Positions 29,666 through 35,133 of a stretch of DNA of 35,133 bases are shown here, one piece after another (position 1 is the stretch's first letter; the number at the start of each line of letters is the position of its first letter). Position numbers and translations under genes: made by a program. The stretch comes from a virus, in the IMG/VR virus record IMGVR_UViG_3300008110_008245, positions 1 through 35,133 of that record; one strand, 5' to 3'. The notes beneath the pieces were generated by a model. That model was given only the letters and a program-made list of their open reading frames with translations. It made no database searches and was not told the origin of the DNA.

Positions 29666-30142
29666 ATGACTCGTAACGACGTGGCGGCAATCCTCATCCA
29701 TGTTTTCAACGCGTGGAACAACCAAGTCCCCCAAGTAGAGAAGCGCTACAAAGAGCTGCTCAGCACCTGGGAACAAATCCTGGGTGACTTGACGGTGGAG
29801 GAAGTAAACAGGGCCGTACGAAGCCTCATAGCTCTTGACAGAGCAAATATGCCCAGACCAGGGACAATCCGCCGGGAGGCTCTCTCAAAGCGTCTGGACG
29901 CTCCTCCTGCAGCTTGGGAAGCATGGGTCAAGCTACGAGAGCTGGGAGAGGGCGTAAACAGCGGAACCCAGACAATCCAGTCGGTGGGGGAAGTCCACGA
30001 GGTCCTTCGGAAAACAATCATCCGCCTGGGAGGAAGTCAAGCGTTTACACTCTCTACCAACGGAGACCGACAATTCTTCATCGAAGCTTTTACGCAGGAA
30101 GCTTCTCGGTGGGAGGAAGAGAACTACAGCACTAATGGCTAA
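29666..30142 (+). CDS. Helicase-loader-like protein (158 aa)
   Basis: AAAGGA precedes ATG 29666. Residues about 15-75 (FNAWNNQVPQVEKRYKELL, WEQILGDLTVEEVNRAVRSL, MPRPGTIRREAL) resemble the N-terminal part of phage helicase loader/inhibitor proteins (G39P type), where a helical domain ends with a conserved P-x-x-x-x-I/L segment. The C-terminal part is polar. A role in loading the replicative helicase is inferred, not shown. Confidence 0.55.
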   Translation: MTRNDVAAILIHVFNAWNNQVPQVEKRYKELLSTWEQILGDLTVEEVNRAVRSLIALDRANMPRPGTIRREALSKRLDAPPAAWEAWVKLRELGEGVNSGTQTIQSVGEVHEVLRKTIIRLGGSQAFTLSTNGDRQFFIEAFTQEASRWEEENYSTNG

Positions 30143-30317
30143 GAACGGAAGACCACCAAAAGCTACTGCCGGCAAGTGGGCCGCTGTCACGATGCGCGTG
30201 CCGGCCGAATTCAAGAACCACATCATCGAAGTATCTGACGGCTACGACATGACCATCACTGAGTACATCAAAAGCTTGATTGAGCGCGATGCCCCATTTA
30301 CCAGTAAGAGCAGGTGA
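30135..30317 (+). CDS. Ribbon-helix-helix-like small protein (60 aa)
   Basis: KWAAVTMRVPAEFKNHIIEV then DGYDMTITEYIKSLIERD gives a strand plus two helices, as in Arc/CopG-type RHH regulators. The N-terminus NGRPPKA is basic, possibly AT-hook-like. Starts 8 bp inside the previous gene. DNA-binding regulator inferred. Confidence 0.65.
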   Translation: MAKNGRPPKATAGKWAAVTMRVPAEFKNHIIEVSDGYDMTITEYIKSLIERDAPFTSKSR

Positions 30318-30633
30318 CGAAGACGGGGAGTACAACCTCGTCATCAGAATGTCTGGGAAGCTCAAGAACCAGATAATCGATATCTGCGAAGCAAACCACA
30401 CATCTATTAACAACTGGGCCTTAGGAGTCATGTACGGTGCCGTAAGAGACGGCAGAGGACTACCCCCGGCTCCAGAACCAGTAGCTCCACCTCCCGGGAC
30501 GATTGAGCAGATACGCGCATACTTGGCCGGCGAGCGGCTAATCATGCCTTGTGGGAAGTCCCGCTGCGATATCCAGCTGGAGCTCGTCGGTAGTCTAGAA
30601 TTTTGCAGCACGTGTGGTGTTCGCACCAGATGA
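30289..30633 (+). CDS. RHH-like protein with C-terminal zinc site (114 aa)
   Basis: Residues about 15-50 (YNLVIRMSGKLKNQIIDICE, then TSINNWALGVMYGAV) repeat the strand-helix-helix layout of its neighbour, so the two are likely paralogues. A proline-rich linker leads to MPCGKSRCDIQ and FCSTCGVR, four cysteines for a zinc ribbon. ATG 30289 is chosen in frame with this domain. Its stop codon (30631-30633) is immediately followed by tRNA-Arg. AGTCCCGC, the exact complement of GCGGGACT, lies in its codons at 30557. Confidence 0.6.
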   Translation: MPHLPVRAGDEDGEYNLVIRMSGKLKNQIIDICEANHTSINNWALGVMYGAVRDGRGLPPAPEPVAPPPGTIEQIRAYLAGERLIMPCGKSRCDIQLELVGSLEFCSTCGVRTR

Positions 30634-30707
30634 GCGTCGGTAGCTCAATCGGATAGAGCAACAGACTTCTAATCTGTAGGTTGTAGGTTCGATTCCTACC
30701 CGACGCG
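30634..30707 (+). tRNA. tRNA-Arg (anticodon TCT)
   Basis: GCGTCGG/CCGACGC acceptor, D-arm GCTC/GAGC, anticodon arm ACAGA-CTTCTAA-TCTGT with anticodon TCT, T-arm GTAGG-TTCGATT-CCTAC. Decodes AGA, a codon rare in many actinobacteria. No encoded CCA. Begins at the base after a stop codon. Confidence 0.93.
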
Positions 30708-30719
30708 CTAAGTTCTTCT

Positions 30720-30769
30720 TGAGGGTGCATTCGTCTAGGCGGTGCTGAAACTGACTCTGTCTACCCTCA
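30720..30769 (+). pseudogene. Truncated tRNA relic
   Basis: TGAGGGT (30720-30726) and ACCCTCA (30763-30769) form a 7-bp acceptor-like stem; between them TTCGTCTAGGCGG resembles a D-arm of Glu-type tRNAs. There is no T-arm and no complete anticodon arm in the 50 nt. A tRNA relic or a small spacer hairpin. Confidence 0.4.
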
Positions 30770-30772
30770 CGG

Positions 30773-30845
30773 TGGCGAGTAGCTCAGTTGGCAGAGCAGC
30801 GGACTGTTAATCCGCTTGTCGTAGGTTCGAGCCCTACCTCGCCAG
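30773..30845 (+). tRNA. tRNA-Asn (anticodon GTT)
   Basis: Acceptor TGGCGAG/CTCGCCA, D-arm GCTC/GAGC, anticodon arm GCGGA-CTGTTAA-TCCGC with anticodon GTT, T-arm GTAGG-TTCGAGC-CCTAC. All standard positions fit. Confidence 0.93.
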
Positions 30846-30866
30846 CCACTGTGTTACGATTTTACG

Positions 30867-30941
30867 CACGCAGTAGCTCAGCGGTAGAGCACCCGTGGAA
30901 TCTAACGGGTGGTGTCTAGGTTCAAGTCCCAGACTGCGTGA
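30867..30941 (+). tRNA. tRNA with an 8-nt anticodon loop, isotype uncertain
   Basis: Acceptor CACGCAG/CTGCGTG, D-arm GCTC/GAGC and T-arm (CTAGG, TTCAAGT, CCCAG; one mismatch by eye) are sound. The anticodon stem CCCGT/ACGGG closes a loop GGAATCTA of 8 nt with no U at position 33, so the anticodon cannot be read in the usual way. It may be a frameshifting or non-standard tRNA, or a mutated gene. Confidence 0.75.
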
Positions 30942-30944
30942 CAA

Positions 30945-31016
30945 GCCCGTTTAGCTCAGTGGTAGAGCTCTGCACTTGTAATGCAGTGGTCCTCGGTTCA
31001 ATCCCGAGAGCGGGCT
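30945..31016 (+). tRNA. tRNA-Thr (anticodon TGT)
   Basis: Acceptor GCCCGTT/AGCGGGC (one G-U), D-arm GCTC/GAGC, anticodon arm CTGCA-CTTGTAA-TGCAG with anticodon TGT, T-arm CTCGG-TTCAATC-CCGAG. Only 3 nt separate it from the preceding tRNA, so they are probably one transcript. Confidence 0.93.
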
Positions 31017-31021
31017 CTCAG

Positions 31022-31245
31022 TCTTCTTCTTCTTTCTCACCGCATACCGGATGTATTGGTATGAACGGACATCTACATGGCAGCCCTGGAAGTAACATAC
31101 TTTTCCTCACATAGATTTATTCGCACGTAGTTTTAGTCTTGCACAAAATGTATGGCGAAAAATATCGTGTACAAAATGCAAATACAAAACTAGGGGTAAG
31201 AGGTCAAACACTGACACGGCGGCTTACTTTTCGCCCGTTTTTCTC
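31022..31245. other. Gap after the tRNA cluster
   Basis: No credible gene. A CATACC/GGTATG hairpin lies near 31042-31062, and the words TTGCACAAAATG and GTACAAAATGCAAA near 31138-31182 form an imperfect direct repeat of ACAAAATG. The region separates the plus-strand tRNAs from the convergent minus-strand block. Confidence 0.4.
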
Positions 31246-31485
31246 TTACTTGCTCGTTGGCTCTGGTCTCACGAACTGCAATCGCCAGTTCTTCTGTTCA
31301 AACTCGAGCGTCTTCTCATAAGCGTTCTGAAGTCGCTCCAGAGTTTCCTTCGTCTCGTTGTACTCAGTTGTTCCAACCCTCTGGCTCATCTTGAGCTCAG
31401 CCATCTTCCCAACCAGTAGCCGGCACATCATCTTGTACTGGTACTCATTCATCACCACTGGCACCACATGATTCTTCTTGCTCAT
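31246..31485 (-). CDS. Hypothetical helical protein (79 aa)
   Basis: ATG 31485 overlaps the WhiB stop (TAATG). All-helical by eye (MCRLLVGKMAELKMSQRVG, then TKETLERLQNAYEKTLEFEQ), with a likely coiled coil. Cotranscribed with the WhiB. No family recognised. Confidence 0.6.
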   Translation of the reverse strand: MSKKNHVVPVVMNEYQYKMMCRLLVGKMAELKMSQRVGTTEYNETKETLERLQNAYEKTLEFEQKNWRLQFVRPEPTSK

Positions 31486-31871
31486 TAGTCGTTCCACATC
31501 TGGCTAAGCGTTGGCTTAGTCGGTGTTATTCCTCTCCGTCGTTGTTCTGCCGCTAACTGTCTTGATGTCATCCCTGCCCATACCCCGTGCATGTCAGCAG
31601 GTGGAAACTCTAGTGCATACTCCAGGCACTGTTTACGAACGGTGCAATAGGCGCACATCTCTCTAGCCCCCTGAATGTAGCTAATGTCCTTATGCCCTTT
31701 GGGAAACATGTCTTCTGTACGTCCCTTGCATCTTGCTAGGTCCATCCAGTCGTATCTTTGTATAGCAATACCACTAGCTATGTCTTGTAAATTTCTTCTT
31801 ACACTTTTATTCTTAGAGTCTCTTTCCTCTTTAGTCTCTATAGATACATTTTCTGATTCAATTTCGCTCAT
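31485..31871 (-). CDS. WhiB-family iron-sulfur regulator, third copy (128 aa)
   Basis: C48, C73, C76 and C82 with the turn GVWAG at 96-100 and a basic RRRG near the C-terminus. The long N-terminal extension (about 40 residues, acidic) differs from the other two copies. Possible partner of host sigma; regulator of phage or host transcription. A hairpin of GTTTCTAC/GTAGAAAC (31874-31902) lies between it and the hydrolase gene upstream. Confidence 0.88.
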   Translation of the reverse strand: MSEIESENVSIETKEERDSKNKSVRRNLQDIASGIAIQRYDWMDLARCKGRTEDMFPKGHKDISYIQGAREMCAYCTVRKQCLEYALEFPPADMHGVWAGMTSRQLAAEQRRRGITPTKPTLSQMWND

Positions 31872-31911
31872 ATGTTTCTACCCCTATTCTTTTGTGTAGA
31901 AACTATTATGG

Positions 31912-32535
31912 CTACTTTTTAGTGCGCGTCCTGATTTGCTGGCGCTCTTGTATCAGTGTGTGATACGGAGGTCCGGTGAACGGGTCACACTTTGTGGCTA
32001 TCCCTAAGGCCTTCAGCAAGAAGTTCTTACAGGCTATGTTGTGCCTCTTTGTGGGAACTATTGCCAACATCGCACCCATCGCATAAGCAGAACCTGAGCC
32101 AAGTGCATACAACCCGTTTGAGTCGCTTGCCCATGAGTAATCCCCACCAATCACATAAGCCTGGCCATTAACGACAACAAGTATCTGGGAATCAAACTCA
32201 GCGAGCTTTGTGGACTCATTTGCCGATGTTGCGTATCCAGCTTCCTCAAAGCATTTACGTAAAGCCGGTATGAACTCATTAGTTATGAACTTGTCTAACA
32301 AGTTCCCTTTGAGCGTTACCTTGGGTATCGGGGGATTGAAAGCAAACGAGACGATGTTGATTGCTCGAACATCTCCAGCTGCTCCTATCAAGTACGGTCC
32401 GTTCTGTACGACCTTCTTGATGTTGTCCCCCAATACCGAGGCTGAACCTACACCTGAGCTGTCTATATCCACTATGCGAGAGTCTGTGGCTACCATGCAG
32501 AAGCCGTCTCCCTGTATTGCCAGTATTGTTGTCAT
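31912..32535 (-). CDS. Proteasome beta-subunit-like Ntn hydrolase (207 aa)
   Basis: MTTILAIQ begins with Met-Thr, so removal of Met would expose the N-terminal threonine nucleophile. VATDSR with D18 and a lysine pair at K40-K41 match the catalytic Asp and Lys of proteasome-type Ntn hydrolases, and ALGSGSAYAMGAMLA is the conserved G-S-G helix start. Small phage relatives exist in actinophages. A threonine protease or an inactive structural relative are both possible; I see no missing key residue. Proteasomes occur in actinobacteria, which agrees with the host inferred from WhiB. Confidence 0.8.
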   Translation of the reverse strand: MTTILAIQGDGFCMVATDSRIVDIDSSGVGSASVLGDNIKKVVQNGPYLIGAAGDVRAINIVSFAFNPPIPKVTLKGNLLDKFITNEFIPALRKCFEEAGYATSANESTKLAEFDSQILVVVNGQAYVIGGDYSWASDSNGLYALGSGSAYAMGAMLAIVPTKRHNIACKNFLLKALGIATKCDPFTGPPYHTLIQERQQIRTRTKK

Positions 32536-32602
32536 ATAGAGCTTTCTTATAAGCAGGGTCTAAGAAACATGGATTGGATTACGCGCCGTTTATCTAACGA
32601 GG

Positions 32603-33699
32603 TTATTTAACCGGCTTCAGGGTAGGAGCTTTTGACTTCCTGCCATCAAACTCTTCTCCACGGAAGATACACCAACCGTCGTATATCATCGCCGGCTCGT
32701 AGTTGAAGAACTGCTTGCCAGTTGACTGGAAGTGGACGAGAGCGAACCCTTGTTGCCAATTCTCTACGACTGTCTTTGGTCGTCCGTAGACATCTATCCC
32801 GCGCCGTAGATAACTGAAAGCTTCTCTGCGTTTAGATACATGTGAGCAGTTGACCCGTTAGAGCGAACCTTGTCTCCGTGTATACATGCAAGCTGGTCAT
32901 TGATGAGGTAGTAACCAGTTGGGTACCCATCAAGATATTGCACTCCATACTCATCCATGCGCAAGAGGTTTGGAACTGACAAGTCTGGCCAACCTTCAGG
33001 GGTATTGCCACGATTGATTCCGAATGCCGCCTTTGCATTGTCAAGCAAGTAATTCGTCAAGCGCTCTTCGTGGTTGCCGGCAAGCCAAACTATCTTTGCG
33101 TGAGGAGCAGCTTCTCGCATCTCTGCGCAGAATGTTGTCGCTCTATCAATTGATGCCTGCGTTGTGTTTGCAAAAGCCGGGCTCAGTCTGTACTTGCTCA
33201 TTTCTGGCAAGTCAAGATTGTCTCCCAGACAAATGATTTGGTCTGGTTGGTATCGCTTTGCAACAGCGAGAACAATAGCGATAGCACGCTCGTCATGAGT
33301 AGGCACTAAGTTCAAGTCTCTATCACGGTAATAACCGAACTGGATATCAGGAACTATCAGTGCCATTTTTAGGCTTGTGTTCTTCTTCGGAGCAACTGTT
33401 GACTTTTGTATTTGCAACAGAGGCCCTGGTTCTGGGAGTTTCCACTGTGGACCGCTGTCCCACGTTGGAGAAAGCTGAACAGCTTGAAGGTCGTGAATCT
33501 CAGTGTTGCCCTCTTCGTCCTTGGTAACAGTCTGGTACAGAGAGATTCTGTCTATGCTTCCGATACTGTCAAAGTCAATTCCCTTTTTAGATATCATCTG
33601 CTCGATTGCGTTAAGCATCTTCTTGCTTGATTCTTTTTTCTGGTGGTCTTGCTTTATCTTGTTAACACCAGCTGCGATTTTGTTGTTTGGTTTAGTCAC
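32603..33699 (-). pseudogene. Phage metallophosphoesterase, broken by an internal deletion and frameshift
   Basis: The frame from GTG 33699 to the stop at 32794 (301 aa) has LIVPDIQFGYY (D118), CLGDNLD (G159-D160), WLAGNHEER (208-213) and ACIHGDK (H274) of the calcineurin-like family, but ends at VIYGAG, exactly where the metal-binding GHxHR motif should follow. A second frame, 32806 to 32603, then encodes the family's usual C-terminus (GIDVYGRPKTVVENWQQGFA, then IYDGWCIFRGEEFDG). About 40-50 residues including the final histidines are missing and the frame is shifted. Enzyme activity should be lost unless this is an assembly artefact. The start overlaps the previous stop (GTGA). Confidence 0.75.
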
Positions 33700-33980
33700 T
33701 TTGTTCCCCCATTGGTTATTTCATTGATGTTGCACTTATCTTCATTTGCACATGCGCAATTGTTCTTCCTAAACACCTGGATTGATTCCCTAGCTATCGG
33801 GATGCCGGCATTGTGAAGCTCTTGGTGGATTGTGCGTGTTGGTATCTCTTCTTTTGACATGACGTCAATAAGAGCAACAGCCGTATCTGTATCCAAACTT
33901 TTTAGAAGCTTTGCCATCGGACAAGGTATGTGCTTGTTTGATGTAGAAAGCTTTGCTAACCTGTCACCTAACACTGTCAT
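33696..33980 (-). CDS. HTH-like actinophage regulator (94 aa)
   Basis: GGGGAG precedes ATG 33980. The pattern CPMAKLLKSLDTDTAVALID, then IPTRTIHQELHNAGIPIARESIQVFRKNNCAC is seen in small actinophage helix-turn-helix proteins whose second half has a recognition helix (S-x-x-x-x-R-K/R) and a C-terminal cysteine group. A DNA-binding regulator or packaging partner is inferred. GTGA overlap with the phosphoesterase. Confidence 0.65.
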   Translation of the reverse strand: MTVLGDRLAKLSTSNKHIPCPMAKLLKSLDTDTAVALIDVMSKEEIPTRTIHQELHNAGIPIARESIQVFRKNNCACANEDKCNINEITNGGTK

Positions 33981-34055
33981 GTGGTCTCCCCATTTGACTC
34001 TGTTGTTGTTGTTGTCAAATAATAACACATGTGTAATTCGCGTCAAGGAGTAGCT

Positions 34056-34490
34056 GTGGACCAGGATGAGAACAAGTACAAGCGCCACGTCATCGCTGAT
34101 GCGCTCGTTGAGTCAATCAATAAGCTGATAGACCCCAAGATGGCCGACGAGGTCAAGCTTGCCGTTATGGACGAGCTCCAGAAGCACCGGCTGATATCGT
34201 ACGCCCGGCCAGACGAAATCGGCCTTCTAAACGCCCTAGGACGGACTCTGGTGGCTATTTCAGAGAACCCCCACACCACCCAGCGAGCCCTGTCCATCTA
34301 CCTTGGGGTTACTGAGGGAGCGGTCCAAAAGTGCATTTCACAGCTTGTTTCCGCGGGTTTAATAGCAAAGACAAAAGTGGCAGGTCGGAATGTGCTCTCA
34401 ATTAACTATTCTGAGCTGAAAAAGCTGCCCGATATCATGCGATTCTCGACCATATTCAGCGCATCCTTTGAGGAAGACACCCCTTTTTAG
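34056..34490 (+). CDS. Winged-helix transcriptional regulator-like protein (144 aa)
   Basis: GTG 34056 has AAGGAG upstream at 34045-34050, so I prefer it to ATG 34029. Residues about 70-115 (TTQRALSIYLGVTEGAVQKC, ISQLVSAGLIAKTKVAGRNV) are a winged HTH of the MarR/GntR kind: helix, turn, recognition helix, then a basic wing. The first half is helical and could dimerise. Divergent from the minus block. Confidence 0.7.
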   Translation: MDQDENKYKRHVIADALVESINKLIDPKMADEVKLAVMDELQKHRLISYARPDEIGLLNALGRTLVAISENPHTTQRALSIYLGVTEGAVQKCISQLVSAGLIAKTKVAGRNVLSINYSELKKLPDIMRFSTIFSASFEEDTPF

Positions 34491-34537
34491 TGATATATCA
34501 CCAAATAAATAAATATTAAACAAATTTTATTTAGTAG

Positions 34538-34566
34538 TTGCAATTCACCCTTGGCCCTTGTACATT
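34538..34566 (+). promoter_or_regulatory. Promoter TTGCAA-N17-TACATT
   Basis: TTGCAA 34538-34543, 17-nt spacer, TACATT 34561-34566, 33 nt before the ATG at 34599 with an AAAGGAAA ribosome site between. Confidence 0.7.
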
Positions 34567-34598
34567 TCAAGGCACCACTATTAGCAAAAGGAAAGTCA

Positions 34599-34856
34599 AT
34601 GAAGAGTCTCTATGCAAGTGCACGATTCAACGGTGCAAGCCTCAGGGCCGAAATGGCCGGCAGCGAAAAGGTTGTTAGGGCTCATTGCTACACCTGCGAT
34701 AACTCAGGAGCATATTGCTACACAGATGTCGACTCGCTCATCCTGGACATGGCTGACGACCGACACTTCTACGGCAAGTGGGAGTTTGTTATCAAAGACA
34801 AACTCAGCACAGTGCACGCATTTTGCCCATCGTGCGTATCTAAGAAAACCAAATAA
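34599..34856 (+). CDS. Small zinc-binding protein (85 aa)
   Basis: ATG 34599 is fixed by the AAAGGAAA ribosome site. HCYTCDNSGAYCYTD and a C-terminal AFCPSCVSK give four to five cysteines, probably a zinc ribbon. The middle contains DMADDRHFYGKWEF. Nucleic-acid binding is likely, function unknown. Confidence 0.65.
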   Translation: MKSLYASARFNGASLRAEMAGSEKVVRAHCYTCDNSGAYCYTDVDSLILDMADDRHFYGKWEFVIKDKLSTVHAFCPSCVSKKTK

Positions 34857-34877
34857 TCAAACCCAAAAAGGAACAAA

Positions 34878-35133
34878 ATGAAAACCACCAAGAAACCATC
34901 AAAACTCAGCGCAGCTCAAGCCGCATCCGAGCTCGTGCAGAAGCGTGCAGTTGCGGAAAAAGCAAATCGTGAAAAGCGTGATGCAGAAGCAGCTTTCATG
35001 GAAGCGTGTGCACGAGAGGGTGTTGAGCAGGTAATCACCTCTCAGAGCACCGTCAAGGTCTATATCCGCCGCGCAATGCGTTCTAGCTACAGCTTTGATG
35101 TTCTCTCAAAGCTCTTGAAGCCAGCTCAGCTCC
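34878..35133 (+). CDS. Basic helical protein, 3' end outside the window
   Basis: ATG 34878 with AAAAAGGAA upstream; the frame is open to the last base (85 codons seen). Lysine- and alanine-rich helix (LVQKRAVAEKANREKRDAEA) followed by VEQVITSQSTVKVYIRRAM. No family recognised. Same operon as the zinc protein upstream. Confidence 0.65.
   Translation, partial: MKTTKKPSKLSAAQAASELVQKRAVAEKANREKRDAEAAFMEACAREGVEQVITSQSTVKVYIRRAMRSSYSFDVLSKLLKPAQL

Noticed and set aside
30768-30780. Another copy of the dispersed element (ACGGTGGCGAG)
   Set aside because: These bases are the start of tRNA-Asn; the other element blocks are absent.

Overview
The window looks like an internal segment of a tailed actinobacteriophage genome, or a closely related prophage. 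It has three WhiB-type iron-sulfur proteins, a proteasome-beta-like hydrolase, a DUF932 protein, a phage-type primase-helicase, SSB, a SNF2 helicase, a cytosine methyltransferase, a tRNA cluster and many tiny ATGA-coupled genes. The sequence is moderately AT-rich by eye, and both ends are open because genes run off each edge. No portal, capsid, tail, integrase or polymerase gene is visible. The host is inferred to be an actinobacterium of modest GC, possibly a freshwater lineage.

Layout. 1-3.7 kb: small genes of mostly unknown role (LysM-like, lysine-rich histone-like, winged-helix-like), two promoters sharing a long conserved box, and a minus-strand tRNA-like element. 3.8-6.0 kb: a plus-strand operon with a HicA-like protein, a PD-(D/E)XK-like protein, a zinc protein, two tiny overlapping genes and an Fe(II)/2-oxoglutarate dioxygenase of the clavaminate synthase/asparagine oxygenase group. 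6.0-10.8 kb: a minus-strand replication operon (RHH/zinc protein, HTH protein, primase-helicase, WhiB, unknown, DUF932). 10.9-15.1 kb: two plus-strand operons (the second WhiB plus SNF2 helicase) around a thioredoxin pair. 15.1-17.6 kb: minus-strand SSB, a C5-cytosine methyltransferase that appears to start at CTG, and an Nmad1-like protein, suggesting DNA or nucleotide modification next to replication.

17.93-22.40 kb is the outstanding feature: about 4.5 kb with no credible gene, built from 22 long imperfect hairpin or multibranch units of about 130-300 nt, all in the same orientation and separated by 23 copies of an 8-nt tag (CGGGACTA, with minor variants). Pairs of units can be aligned and show compensatory base changes in their stems, so the array looks like a tandem family of structured RNAs (or single-stranded DNA folds). 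I recognise no known family.

22.5-30.6 kb carries small plus-strand genes. Between them sits a second dispersed noncoding element with the order AGCCCCGC, CGGGACTGC, GACGGTGGCGGATGA, in about six copies. It shares the CGGGACT core with the array tags and carries a near-complement of it. A short promoter-to-terminator transcript and several tiny membrane peptides lie here too. 30.63-31.02 kb is a tRNA cluster (Arg, Asn, an odd tRNA with an 8-nt anticodon loop, Thr, plus a tRNA relic). 31.2-34.0 kb is a minus-strand block (third WhiB, proteasome-like hydrolase, a broken metallophosphoesterase, an HTH-like protein), followed by plus-strand regulatory and zinc proteins.

Two genome-scale signals cut across the genes. 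The word YACGGGY is strongly biased to the plus strand in the left part of the window whatever the gene direction. Several promoters have the form TTGCAA-N17-TAnnnT, some of them giving apparently leaderless mRNAs.
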